Of a stretch of DNA of 15,133 nucleotides, positions 6,333 through 14,599 are shown piece after piece. A model generated the notes under the pieces. It made no database searches. It had not been told where the DNA came from and worked only from the letters and a program-made list of their open reading frames with translations. The translations under genes and the position numbers were made by a program. The stretch spans positions 1 through 15,133 of the forward strand of contig JACQZL010000102.1 in assembly GCA_016213865.1 (NCBI GenBank), given 5' to 3'. This DNA comes from Candidatus Rifleibacteriota bacterium (lineage in GTDB: Bacteria; UBP17; UBA6191; JACPRK01). How positions within the stretch are numbered: the stretch's first letter is position 1; every line of letters starts with the position of its first letter.

Positions 6333-7616
6333 GTGTCGTCTTGCTTGCGGCCATGGTGCCGCTCAGCCCTGTTCCTCTGTCTGCTGTCCTGCGGCAACGC
6401 GGTCTCGTCCGCACAACCCCTCACCTCCGGGACGCTCGATTCCGATGCGGCCACGGCGTACTTCTTGGCTCACAGCCCCCACGTCCGGGCGCTGCGTGCC
6501 ACCGGCCAGATCGCCGAAGCCGGCGTCACGACCGCCGGCACCAGGCCTAACCCCACGTTTGCCTACGAACTGGAATCGCTGCCGGGAAGAGGCGGCGTCC
6601 AGGCTTCGACTCAGCAGGCCTTCAAGCTATCGCAACCACTGCTGCTGGGCGGGAAGCTCGCCGCCCGCAGGGAATCCGCTCGCCGGGAGGTGACTCGTTC
6701 GGCTGCCGAAGTCGAGCAGCAGGTCTTCGTACGGACCGTGGATTTCCGGCGACGGTTCTTCGAGACCCTCTCGGCTGCTCTGACCGCCGAGTCGCTCAGC
6801 GAGAGCTTGGCCGCTATCCGCAAGGTGCAGGGGCTCGTCGAGCGCCGGCTCCGCGAGGGCCTTGCGGCTCGCTACGACTTCCTGCGACTGAGGGCCGAGG
6901 CTGGCCAGCTCGAGGGTCAGCAGCGAGGCGCCGAGCTCGACCTGGCCGGCCAACGGACGCTGCTGGCGGGCCTGATGGGTTTCACCTCGGCCGCTGCCAT
7001 GCCTTTGCCAACTGGAGAGCTGGAACCTCCCGGGCTGGGGCCCGAGGCCCTGGGCCCGCTGGAGGACCATCCGGAGCTGGTGGAACTGGAGTGTGACCTC
7101 GCGCTGGCCCGCTCACGGCTCCGCCTGGCACGGTGCGAAGCCGCGCCTCAAGTGTCCGTCTTCGGCGGCTCCCTGACCTTCGACCAGGGCCCCGACCAGC
7201 GGGGTTTCACGGCCGGGTTATCCGTCGACCTGCCTCTCAGCGATCGCCGCCAGGGAGAAAGGCAGGAGGCCAGCGCCCGCATGGCCGCCCTGGAACTGAA
7301 ACGGGCCTCGCTGGCGCTGGCGCTGAAATCCCGCCGGCAGGCCTGCCTGAGCGTCTATGAGGGCGAGCACCGGCGAGTCCATGAGTTCCGCGAGCACTTC
7401 ATCGGCACTCTGGACGAGGTCCTGCGAACCGTGTCGGCCTCCTATGCCGAGGGTCGGCATTCGCTCATCGACCTGCTCGACGGACTGCGGCTCCATCGAG
7501 AGTCCCGCCTCACGTATCTGCGGCAAGTCGCGGCCGCCCGCAAGGCCTTCCTCGAGCTCGAAGAGGCCTGCGGCCACCTCCTTCCCGAGTCGGCCCGTCC
7601 GTCCGGTCCCCGCTGA
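6333..7616 (+). CDS. Outer-membrane factor of RND efflux pump (TolC/CusC/CzcC family)
   Basis: The 427-residue product begins with a signal segment (SALFLCLLSCGNAVSSAQP). LLSC resembles a lipobox, so the protein may be lipidated as CusC is; cleavage after SSA is the alternative. The body shows the two-repeat OEP pattern: long amphipathic helices (ARRESARREVTRSAAEVEQQ; AALTAESLSESLAAIRKVQG; RRLREGLAARYDFLRLRAEA) with beta segments (NPTFAYELESLPG; APQVSVFGGSLTF; FTAGLSVDLPLSD) and a second helical set (SASYAEGRHSLIDLLDGLRL). Length suits the family. It should form a trimeric channel through the outer membrane and dock on the adaptor encoded next, whose ATG is 12 bases after this stop. The start is fixed by GGAGG at 6320-6324. 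Confidence 0.88.
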   Translation: MSSCLRPWCRSALFLCLLSCGNAVSSAQPLTSGTLDSDAATAYFLAHSPHVRALRATGQIAEAGVTTAGTRPNPTFAYELESLPGRGGVQASTQQAFKLSQPLLLGGKLAARRESARREVTRSAAEVEQQVFVRTVDFRRRFFETLSAALTAESLSESLAAIRKVQGLVERRLREGLAARYDFLRLRAEAGQLEGQQRGAELDLAGQRTLLAGLMGFTSAAAMPLPTGELEPPGLGPEALGPLEDHPELVELECDLALARSRLRLARCEAAPQVSVFGGSLTFDQGPDQRGFTAGLSVDLPLSDRRQGERQEASARMAALELKRASLALALKSRRQACLSVYEGEHRRVHEFREHFIGTLDEVLRTVSASYAEGRHSLIDLLDGLRLHRESRLTYLRQVAAARKAFLELEEACGHLLPESARPSGPR

Positions 7617-7628
7617 AAGGAACCCCCG

Positions 7629-9191
7629 ATGCTGTCCCCCAGAGGACCCGTGTTGCCGTTCGTCCTGCTCGGCTGGCTCCTGGCCGCAGCTCCTGCGCCC
7701 TGCTGGGCGGAAGAACGCGAGCCTGTCACCCACACCGAGTGGGGACCCCAGGCCGAGCTGTTCCTCGAGTTCCCGCCACTGGTCGTCGGGCGCCCGTCCC
7801 GCTTCGCGATCCACTTCACGGACGTGCGGGAGGCGTCGCGTTTCCTGCCGGTGACGACCGGCTCGGCGAGCGTGACGCTGGAGGTGAGCGGCGCGGACCC
7901 CGTCACCGTCTCAACCGCGGCTCCCAGGAGCCCGGGGATCTTCGGCGTCACGGTCGTTCCACGTCAGCCCGGGGCGGCCCGCCTGGCCCTTTCGCTCGAC
8001 GGCCCGGGGGCTCGAGACACGTTTCATCTTTCGACGCGTGTCCACGCCGGCGACGCGACGATCGAGCCCCCGCCTGAGACTCCCGCGCGCGGAGAGCCGG
8101 TCACCTTTCTCAAGGAACAGCAGTGGCAGCTCCCGTTCGCGACCGAGAGCGTGGGATTGCGCCGCGTCGGCCGTTCGGTCCATGCCCTGGGAGAAGTACG
8201 CGCCAAGTCGGGCAAGGAAGTCCGCTTGCACCCACCGAGACCGGGTCGCCTCGAGCCCGCACCAGGCAGACCGTGGCCGATGATGGGCCAATCCGTCCAG
8301 GCCGGAGAGGCACTGGCCGTCGTGCTGCCCTACGCCCCGGCGGAGCTGGATCGCGCGAAGGCCGAAGAGGAGAGCCGGCAAGCCGTCGTGGAGCTGGAGT
8401 GGGCGACGCAGGCCCTGGGACGCGCCGAGCGGCTGGACCGGCAGGGGGCCATTCCTCGACAGGACCTGGCGGATGCTCGGAGGCAACTCGGTCTGGCGCG
8501 CGGCCGCGTCGGGACGGCCCGCACGCGCCTCGACTACCTGCGAGCCCGGCAAGAGGGCAGCTCGCCCGCAAGAGCTTCCGAGCGAGAGGAGTACCAGCTC
8601 CGCTCTCCCATCGCCGGAGTCGTCGTCGCAGTCCACGCGACCGCCGGGGAGCACGTCGCCGAGTCAGCCGTGGTCTTCACCGTCATCGATCTGACGAGGG
8701 TGTGGATCGTGGGCCGCGTCTTCGAGCCCGACCTCGAGGCCGCCCGGACTTCCACGACGGCGACCTTCAAGTTCCTCGGCGTCCCGCGTCCGGTCAGCCT
8801 CGAGTCGCTCTCGGGCGTCCGGGTCACGCTCGGCGATCTGGTGGATGCCCGCACGCGCACCGTCCCCATCATCTTCGAGGTGGCCAATGCCGAGCGCCGG
8901 CTCAAGCTGGGCCAGTTCGTCGAGGTGGAGCTGGAATCCGCGGGTGGCGAGCCGACCCTGGCCATCCCTGACTCGGCGCTGCTCGACGACGGGGGCCGGG
9001 ACGTCGTCTTCGTGCAGAACGGGGGCGAGAGCTTCCTGAAGCGGCGGGTTCGCACGGGCAACCGCCAGCGCGGGTTCGTCCAGATCCTGGATGGCCTGGA
9101 GCCGGGGGAGCGGATCGTCACCACGGGCAGCTACGAGGTCTACCTCCAATCCGTGTCGAGGGCCATCCCCGAACACGGTCACGCCCACTGA
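7629..9191 (+). CDS. RND efflux periplasmic adaptor (CusB/CzcB-like membrane fusion protein)
   Basis: The 520-residue protein starts at ATG 7629, with AAAGGA seven bases upstream. It has a signal peptide ending near APCWA (about residue 27). Residues of about 33-142 form an extra all-beta N-terminal domain (PPLVVGRPSRFAIHFTD). The adaptor core follows: first lipoyl half (about 190-238, MMGQSVQAGEALAVV), a coiled-coil hairpin (about 239-310, with LDRQGAIPRQDLADARRQLG), second lipoyl half (YQLRSPIAGVVVAVHATAGE), beta-barrel (TRVWIVGRVFEPDL) and membrane-proximal domain (IPDSALLDDGGRDVVFVQ, GLEPGERIVTTGSYEV). It ends HGHAH, a possible metal-binding tail. The protein should link the inner-membrane pump to the outer-membrane factor. 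It sits between the two in a tight operon, with 15 bases to the pump start. Confidence 0.92.
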   Translation: MLSPRGPVLPFVLLGWLLAAAPAPCWAEEREPVTHTEWGPQAELFLEFPPLVVGRPSRFAIHFTDVREASRFLPVTTGSASVTLEVSGADPVTVSTAAPRSPGIFGVTVVPRQPGAARLALSLDGPGARDTFHLSTRVHAGDATIEPPPETPARGEPVTFLKEQQWQLPFATESVGLRRVGRSVHALGEVRAKSGKEVRLHPPRPGRLEPAPGRPWPMMGQSVQAGEALAVVLPYAPAELDRAKAEEESRQAVVELEWATQALGRAERLDRQGAIPRQDLADARRQLGLARGRVGTARTRLDYLRARQEGSSPARASEREEYQLRSPIAGVVVAVHATAGEHVAESAVVFTVIDLTRVWIVGRVFEPDLEAARTSTTATFKFLGVPRPVSLESLSGVRVTLGDLVDARTRTVPIIFEVANAERRLKLGQFVEVELESAGGEPTLAIPDSALLDDGGRDVVFVQNGGESFLKRRVRTGNRQRGFVQILDGLEPGERIVTTGSYEVYLQSVSRAIPEHGHAH

Positions 9192-9206
9192 CAGGAGGCC
9201 CGGCCC

Positions 9207-12200
9207 ATGCTGTCGCACCTCATTCGCATTGCCCTGGAAGGGCGTCTGGTCGTGCTGTTCCTGTCGGTTGCGCTGCTGGTCGGCGGAGGGCTCGTGGCCG
9301 TCGGGCTGCCCGTCGACGTCCTGCCCGACCTGACGGCCCCCACGGTCACGATCCTCACCGAGGCCCACGGTCTCGCCCCGGAGGAAGTCGAGACCCTGGT
9401 CACCTTCCCCATCGAATCGGCCCTCAACGGCGCCGGCGGCGTGCGGCGAGTCCGCTCCTCGAGCGGCATTGGCATCTCGGTCGTGTGGGTCGAGTTCGAC
9501 TGGGACACGGACATCTTCATCGCGCGTCAGGTCGTCAGTGAGAAGCTGCAGATGGTGGCCCCGTCGCTGCCGCCCGATGTCGGCCGGCCCCTGCTGGCCC
9601 CCATCTCCTCGGTGATGGGCGAGATCCTGTTCCTCGGCCTGTCGAGCGAGACCGTCGATCCGGTCGAGCTGCGCACCACGGCCGACTGGTTGGTCAGGCG
9701 CCGGCTGCTGGCCGTTTCGGGCGTCTCCCAGGTGATCCCGATCGACGACGTGATCTACCTCCGGGAGCCGAGCGGCGCCTTCCGGCCGCAGATGCCCATC
9801 CCCTTCGAGGTGCTGTTCCTGGAGGTGGGCGGCGTGCGGCAGTACCAGGTTCTGGTCGCGCCGGCCAAGCTGGCCGCCTTCGGGGTCTCGTTCGACGAGG
9901 TTGCCGGGGCGCTGCGCCAGTCGAACGCCAACTCTTCCGGAGGGTTCCTGCTCGCGGCGGGACAGGAGTACCTGATCCGCGGCATGGGACGCGTCACCTG
10001 CCTCGACGACCTGGCCGAGACAGTCGTGGCCGAACGCGACGGCGTTCCGGTGAAGGTCGGACACGTGGCCGTGGTCACCCTCGGGGCAGCGCCTCGGATG
10101 GGCGTCGGGTCGGTGGATGGGCGTCCGGCGGTCGTGCTGGGCGTCCTGAAGCAACCGGGCACCAACACCCTCGAGGTCACCCGGCGCATCGACGCCGTGC
10201 TGCAGGAGTTGCAGGGGTTGCTGCCTGCTGACGTCGAGCTGCACCGCAACCTCCTGCGTCAGGCCGACTTCATCGAGAAGGCGGTGACCAACGTCGAGAA
10301 GGCCCTGCGCGACGGGGCCGTGCTGGTCGTCCTGATCCTGCTCGCGTTCCTGGCCAGCAGCCGGGCGACGCTCATCTCGGTGAGCGCCATCCCGCTCTCG
10401 TTGCTGGTCGCCATCCTGGCCTTCCGCCTGGCGGGCGTCACCATCAGCACGATGACGCTGGGGGGACAGACCATCGCCATTGGGGCCCTGGTCGACGACG
10501 CCATCATCGACGTCGAGAACGTCCTGAGGCGCCTGCGCGAGAACCGATGCCGGCCGCCGGAGAGGCGTCACTCCATCCTCGAGGTCATCTGGCGCGCGTC
10601 GAACGAGATCCGGCCATCGATGGTCCTGGCGACGTTCATCATCATCCTCGTCTTCCTGCCGCTCTTCTTCCTCTCCGGGGTCGAGGGGCGACTGCTGGCC
10701 CCTCTCGGGTTCTCCTACATAACCGCCCTGTTCGCCTCGTTGATCGTCAGCCTCACGCTAACTCCAGTGTTATGCTACTACCTCCTGGGCAGGTCTGCCG
10801 AGCTGGAGCGAGGGCGCGACGGGCCCGTGCTGAGGCTGCTCCAGGCCCTCTACGGGCCGCTCCTCGCGCTCGCGCTGCGGCGGCCGTGGCTGGTGATGCT
10901 GCCGGCCGTGGCGGCGCTGGCAGCGGCCGTGGCGACCTTGCCTCAACTGGGCCGGGCCTTCCTTCCGGAGTTCAACGAGGGCGCGCTCACGCTGAGCGCA
11001 ATGACGCTGCCGGGCACGAATCTGATCGAATCGGACAAGCTGGGCCGCCTGGTCGAAGAGCGCCTGCGATCGGTGCCGGAGGTGAAGTCGACGGCGCGGC
11101 GCACGGGCCGGGCCGAGCTGGACGAGCACGCGATGGGCTCGAACGGGGCCGAGATCGACGTTCGGCTCGAGCTGGGGAGTCGCTCCAAGCAAGCGATCCT
11201 CGCGGACGTGCGGTCAGCGCTGCGCGGCCTGCCGGGGCTGATCGTCAATGTCGGTCAGCCCATCTCGCACCGCATCGACCACCTCCTCTCCGGAACGCGC
11301 TCGGCCATCGCCGTGAAGCTGTTCGGTACGGAGCTGCCCGAGATGATGGCGGCGGCCAACGCGGTCCGGGACCAGATGGCCCGCGTACGTGGCGTGGTCG
11401 ACCTGTCGGTCGAGCAGGCCAGCGACATCCCAGAGCTGCGGCTCGAGTTCGATCGCCGGGCGGTGGCCCGCTACGGGTTGCGCGTGGGCCAGCTCGCCGA
11501 GGCGGTCGAGGGAGCCTTCGCAGGCCACGTGGTCGGTCAGGTCCTCGAGCAAGGGCGAACCCACGATCTGGTCGTACGCTACGAGGACGCGGCCAAGGCC
11601 GACCTCGCCGCCATTTCGAAGACGCTGTTCGACACCCCCGCGGGGGCCAAGGTGCCGCTCGAGGTGCTGGCCAGGATCGAACGGCGGGCAGGGCCCAACA
11701 CAGTCAACCGAGAGAACGTCCAGCGCAAGGTCGTCGTCTCGTGCAACGTGCAGGACCGGGACCTGGGCGGCGTCATTGCCGACATCCGCCAGGCCGTGGA
11801 GGCCAACGTCCGACTGCCCGCCGGGACCTGGGTCGCCTACGGAGGGCAGTTCGAGTCCGAGCAGGAGGCCCGCCGTACCATCGGGATGCTGTCGCTCGCC
11901 GCGATCGCCGGCATCTTCGTGTTGCTCTTCCTCGCGCTGGGCAGCGTGCGGCTGGCGGCGATCACGATGGCCAACCTGCCGCTGGCGTTCATCGGCGGTC
12001 TGGCGGCCGTGGTCCTCTCGGGGGGCGTGTTGAACGTCGCCTCGCTGGTCGGCTTCATCACGCTCTTCGGGATAGCGACGCGCAACGGCGTCCTGATGAT
12101 CACGCACTACCAGCACCTCCTCTCGGAAGGGAAGACCCGCCAGGAGGCGGTGCTGACCGGCTCGAGGGAGCGCCTTGCGCCCGTGGTGATGACGGCACTG

Positions 12201-12437
12201 ACGGCCGGCCTGGCCCTGGTGCCGCTCATCGTTGCCGGTGGGGAGCCCGGAAACGAGCTTCAAGCGCCCATGGCCGTGGTCATCCTGGGCGGGCTCGTCA
12301 CCTCGACGGCGCTCAACATGTTCGTCGTGCCGATCCTCTTCGACCGCTATGGCAAGGGGACGCACGGCCGGGATCGGCGCGATCCGGCGCGCGGGGAACG
12401 CCGCTCGGGCGAGGATCGGCGGCGCGCGGCCACGTGA
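9207..12437 (+). CDS. RND efflux pump, CusA/CzcA-type heavy-metal family
   Basis: The 1076-residue inner-membrane protein starts at ATG 9207, with AGGAGG nine bases before it. The fold is the usual RND duplication: TM1 (LVVLFLSVALLVGGGLVAVG), a large periplasmic loop opened by DVLPDL, TM2-6, TM7, a second loop and TM8-12 (FVLLFLALGSVRLAAI; GFITLFGIATRNGVLM). The proton-relay region in TM4 reads IAIGALVDDAIIDVENV, with D430, D431, D435 and E437. D430 and E437 align with D408 and E415 of CzcA, while the CzcA D402 position is A424, as in CusA. RIDH-LLSG places H692 where CusA has the copper-ligand M672, from memory-based alignment. Specificity for Cu/Ag or Zn/Co/Cd is therefore not determined; the broader PISHRIDHLLSG subfamily is often annotated only as CusA/CzcA family. 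The C-terminus is a basic, arginine-rich cytoplasmic tail. The pump exports substrate with proton antiport together with the two preceding products. Confidence 0.95.
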   Translation: MLSHLIRIALEGRLVVLFLSVALLVGGGLVAVGLPVDVLPDLTAPTVTILTEAHGLAPEEVETLVTFPIESALNGAGGVRRVRSSSGIGISVVWVEFDWDTDIFIARQVVSEKLQMVAPSLPPDVGRPLLAPISSVMGEILFLGLSSETVDPVELRTTADWLVRRRLLAVSGVSQVIPIDDVIYLREPSGAFRPQMPIPFEVLFLEVGGVRQYQVLVAPAKLAAFGVSFDEVAGALRQSNANSSGGFLLAAGQEYLIRGMGRVTCLDDLAETVVAERDGVPVKVGHVAVVTLGAAPRMGVGSVDGRPAVVLGVLKQPGTNTLEVTRRIDAVLQELQGLLPADVELHRNLLRQADFIEKAVTNVEKALRDGAVLVVLILLAFLASSRATLISVSAIPLSLLVAILAFRLAGVTISTMTLGGQTIAIGALVDDAIIDVENVLRRLRENRCRPPERRHSILEVIWRASNEIRPSMVLATFIIILVFLPLFFLSGVEGRLLAPLGFSYITALFASLIVSLTLTPVLCYYLLGRSAELERGRDGPVLRLLQALYGPLLALALRRPWLVMLPAVAALAAAVATLPQLGRAFLPEFNEGALTLSAMTLPGTNLIESDKLGRLVEERLRSVPEVKSTARRTGRAELDEHAMGSNGAEIDVRLELGSRSKQAILADVRSALRGLPGLIVNVGQPISHRIDHLLSGTRSAIAVKLFGTELPEMMAAANAVRDQMARVRGVVDLSVEQASDIPELRLEFDRRAVARYGLRVGQLAEAVEGAFAGHVVGQVLEQGRTHDLVVRYEDAAKADLAAISKTLFDTPAGAKVPLEVLARIERRAGPNTVNRENVQRKVVVSCNVQDRDLGGVIADIRQAVEANVRLPAGTWVAYGGQFESEQEARRTIGMLSLAAIAGIFVLLFLALGSVRLAAITMANLPLAFIGGLAAVVLSGGVLNVASLVGFITLFGIATRNGVLMITHYQHLLSEGKTRQEAVLTGSRERLAPVVMTALTAGLALVPLIVAGGEPGNELQAPMAVVILGGLVTSTALNMFVVPILFDRYGKGTHGRDRRDPARGERRSGEDRRRAAT

Positions 12438-12603
12438 GACCGTGCGGGCCGGGGCCTTTCAGGTATACCGGCGGCGTCCTGCCAGAGAACAAAGGTGCAA
12501 CACAGTGGGAGCGACACCGGTCCCGCGAAGCGTGCTAGACTTGTCATGGGTTGCACAGCGCGACAGGCGTCGCGCCGTTCGCCCCAACTCAACTTGCTGC
12601 CCC

Positions 12604-12609
12604 GAGGGG
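12604..12609 (+). promoter_or_regulatory. Shine-Dalgarno GAGGGG deciding the Cys-rich protein start
   Basis: GAGGGG lies seven bases before ATG 12617. It favours this ATG over the in-frame TTG 12551, which would add 22 residues of low-complexity sequence without cysteine. Confidence 0.6.
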
Positions 12610-12616
12610 CTCGCCC

Positions 12617-13120
12617 ATGCGCCAGACCACTCAGAGATGCAAAGAGAAGCCGTCAGAGCCGCTGACCACGTGTCGCTGCAAATCGGGGTGCAGCAAGGGA
12701 AGGTGTGCCTGTCTCAAGGACGGAAAGGCATGCTCCACTTCATGCGGGTGCAAGGATTGCAGAAACCCCTTCAACGACCTCACGGTGGCGGACCCCACCA
12801 AGTGCTTCATCCAGAACGTCCACAGGTACAAACAACTCTCGGAGAGCGAGCGTGCGACCCGCCACCGCCTCCCCTGTGAGCACGGAACGGCCCCCCTGTC
12901 CGAGCTGCTGAGCGAGTACCGCTGTCCGAAGTGCCAGGAGAGGTACTGGTTCTCGTTTTGCGCCGGTGAAGTCGTCCAGGACAACTGCACATGGCACTGT
13001 ACCGTTTGCCATACCTGCAGGGACTGGAGAGAGTGGCACTGTGACGACTGCAATCGGTGCACGTATGGGGTGTCCCTGCCGTGCGAGAACTGCAGTGAGG
13101 TGGATGACGATCTCTTCTAG
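12617..13120 (+). CDS. Cysteine-rich protein with CXC (tesmin/LIN54-like) and CTCHY-like zinc-finger patterns
   Basis: The 167-residue protein contains 24 cysteines. Residues 19-48 follow C-x-C-x3-C-x4-C-x-C-x6-C-x3-C-x-C-x2-C, then RNPF. This is nearly the spacing of the CXC/CRC domain of eukaryotic tesmin, LIN54 and MSL2 (x4 instead of x3 at one gap), a zinc-binding DNA-binding module rarely seen in bacteria. A linker with C63 and C87 leads to a second cluster (C103, C106, C115, C124, C128, C131, C134, H141, C142, C145, C148, C156, C159). There, HC-x2-C-x2[10 protein letters not shown]2-C-x2-C resembles the CTCHY-type zinc finger of RCHY1. The end is acidic (EVDDDLF). No signal peptide is present, so it is cytoplasmic. 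Counted by hand, 59 of 100 bases from 12621 are G/C, against 43 of 60 in the pump gene from 9241; AGA, AGG and AAA codons occur, suggesting transfer. It may bind nucleic acid or metal; neither is proven. It lies 179 bases after the pump gene. Confidence 0.85.
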   Translation: MRQTTQRCKEKPSEPLTTCRCKSGCSKGRCACLKDGKACSTSCGCKDCRNPFNDLTVADPTKCFIQNVHRYKQLSESERATRHRLPCEHGTAPLSELLSEYRCPKCQERYWFSFCAGEVVQDNCTWHCTVCHTCRDWREWHCDDCNRCTYGVSLPCENCSEVDDDLF

Positions 13121-13130
13121 CGAGGCCCCT

Positions 13131-13316
13131 CTTTGCACCGACGGGTGCCATGCGGGAGTCTCGGAGTCGGTGCGACTCGCCACGACCGAGTCCCTGCAGG
13201 CGGCGGTCGTCGGCCCCTGGACCTCGTTCCTGGCCAAGCCGGTGGCCCCGCTCCCGGCGCAGGCGGTCTCTTCCCCCGAGGGGAGTGCCTCCCGAGCCCC
13301 CGGCGAGATCGACTGA
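13131..13316 (+). other. Possible gene fragment without a start codon
   Basis: A frame ending at TGA 13314-13316 has GC-rich third positions and protein-like composition (ATTESLQAAVVGPWTSFLA; PLPAQAVSSPEGSASRAPG). It lacks a credible start and lies in a different frame from the Cys-rich gene just upstream. It may be a relic of a lost gene or simply high-GC non-coding DNA. No family was recognised. Confidence 0.2.
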
Positions 13317-13615
13317 CACGCACTCAGGGCAAGCGGGGCAACTCGGCCAGTCGCTCGAGCCCGACCACGCGGAGCCGCGGCCTCAAGATGGCTGCCGCGG
13401 CGCTCCTCCCCGGCCGAGCCCCCCCCGTTTGTACCTTCATAGCGCGGCCGCCGGCCGCAACCAAAGGACAGGGCGAGGCGAGCGTCCGCGCTGTCCTTGG
13501 TCCCTGGTCCGTAGTCCTTGGTCGGCAGACCCAGAGCGACATCTCGCGCTTCGTCTCTCCAACTTCTTGCGCAAAAGCGGAGAAGTTACAGCGGAAGACT
13601 CTATGCGCACGGCTG
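13317..13615. other. Intergenic region with GC-rich palindromes and phased repeats
   Basis: No credible gene is present. It contains a run of eight C near 13424, the self-complementary GCGGCCGCCGGCCGC (13444-13458) and AAGGACAG (13464-13471) facing CTGTCCTT (13491-13498). The last leads into a 7-base phased repeat listed separately. The stretch lies between the end of the plus-strand cluster and the 3' end of the minus-strand Rpn-type gene; no T-tract terminator was seen. Confidence 0.5.
13493..13523 (+). repeat. 7-base phased repeat GTCCTTG (four units)
   Basis: GTCCTTG (13493), GTCCCTG (13500), GTCCGTA (13507) and GTCCTTG (13514) are contiguous and followed by GTC. From general knowledge, GTCC-type heptamer runs occur between genes in Planctomycetota and some other phyla. 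Their function is unknown. Confidence 0.75.
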
Positions 13616-14599
13616 CTACTCTGTCGGGCCTGCCAGTGCCTGAAGCGCCTGCAGGAACTCAGCGTCCGTCGAGCATTCCAAGATCCGGACTCCCACCTGA
13701 TCGAGAGGATCAGGCTTGTGGAGATGCTCCAGGAGTTCCTCTGCCCGGGTGGCGCACTCGACCCCGAACCGTGCCTGGATCTGATGGAGCAGCACCCTTC
13801 GCTGCCCTTGGGCCAGTCCCTGCTTGATTCCAAGACGTTCAACACTCGTCACATAGCGCATCTTCTTCTCCTCCTCGAATTCTCGCAGGTCGTTGCAGAA
13901 CTTCGCGTCCAGCTCTTCCGGCAGCGTCATGACCCAGTCGATGAACCGGAAAAGCTCCAGGGTGTCGGCGCGGGTGAAACCCCGTTCGTGGAGCCGCCTG
14001 ACCAGTTCGAACTTCGATCGGCAACGAGCCTGGGGATCCCCGACCGTCTGGAGCGCCTTCAGATGCGCGATTGCCACAACGGCAAACGGGTTTCTGCTCT
14101 CCTCGAGCATCTCCTGGCGGGCGGCGAAGTCCAGCAGCTTCACGGCCGGAAAGGTGAGACCCGCCTGGCTCCCCCAGAGCTCGTACGCGAAGTGGTCCGG
14201 CCGCCAGTTCGGGTCGTCGTCCGTCAGGACGGCCAAACTGGCCACCTTGCGGTCGTAGCGGTCGAACAGCCTGTAGTTGTAGACGTACATCCTCCGGGCG
14301 AGATCCTGCGCCTTGCACCCCTGGACCTCGACGTGAACGAGCACAAACTCCTCCTCCCCGTCTTTTCGCTAGACCCGCACGAGCTTGTCCGCCAGCCGCC
14401 GTCCCAATTCTGCGTCCCGAACGACCTTCTGCAGTTCCTTGTCCAGGAACTCGTGACCCTTTCCCCAGTCGATGCCCTCGTGGGCCACGGGAAAGAACAG
14501 CGCAAGAAACGGTTGGAAGTACCGTTCGAGAGCCTCCTTCCAGGGGCTGTCATAGTCCGTTCGTTCGCCCCTCTTTGCAGCAGTTCGTGGCAGCTTCAT
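13616..14599 (-). pseudogene. Rpn-type PD-(D/E)XK nuclease family protein, interrupted by one nonsense codon
   Basis: One minus-strand frame of 328 codons, including a final stop, is broken only by TAG at 14371-14369. The first part begins at ATG 14599 (or GTG 14614) and reads DSPWKEALERYFQPFLALFF, GHEFLDKELQKVVRDAELGR, LADKLVRV, then stop. The second continues RKDGEEEFVLVHVEVQG, ARRMYVYNYRLFDRYDRKVA, DHFAYELWGS, LELFRFIDWVMTLPEELD and MRYVTSVERLGIKQGLAQGQ. This is the Rpn/transposase-like family often labelled cytosolic protein. The ELDKEL-region acid and the HVEVQ motif fit the PD-(D/E)XK catalytic core, and both survive. Family members have W at the stop position (KVWRRDGEE), so a single TGG-to-TAG change explains the break. 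TAG also ends the FHA and Cys-rich genes, so it is a normal stop here. Length and sequence are otherwise intact, suggesting recent inactivation or a sequence error. A fragment from GTG 14344 lacks the N-terminal catalytic acid. Confidence 0.85.

Noticed and set aside
8664..10571. Long minus-strand open frame (635 codons) opposite the adaptor and pump genes
   Set aside because: It is the antisense shadow of strongly recognisable RND genes; its translation is Asp/Gln/His/Arg-rich without domain pattern, as expected from high-GC codon positions.
10547..12538. Long plus-strand open frame (663 codons) overlapping the pump gene
   Set aside because: It lies in another frame of the same strand within the RND gene; composition is almost only Gly/Arg/Ala/Pro and no domain is visible.
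12511..12541. Promoter for the Cys-rich gene (GCGACA ... TAGACT)
   Set aside because: The -35 matches only four of six bases, the spacer is 19, and such matches are expected by chance.
13135..13173. Terminator after the Cys-rich gene (GCACCGA ... TCGGTGC)
   Set aside because: The 7-base arms are 25 bases apart and no T run follows; not convincing.
14369..14371. UAG recoding or selenocysteine/pyrrolysine-type readthrough
   Set aside because: TAG ends at least two other genes here (at 5204 and 13120), and the family has tryptophan at this position, so a point mutation from TGG is simpler.
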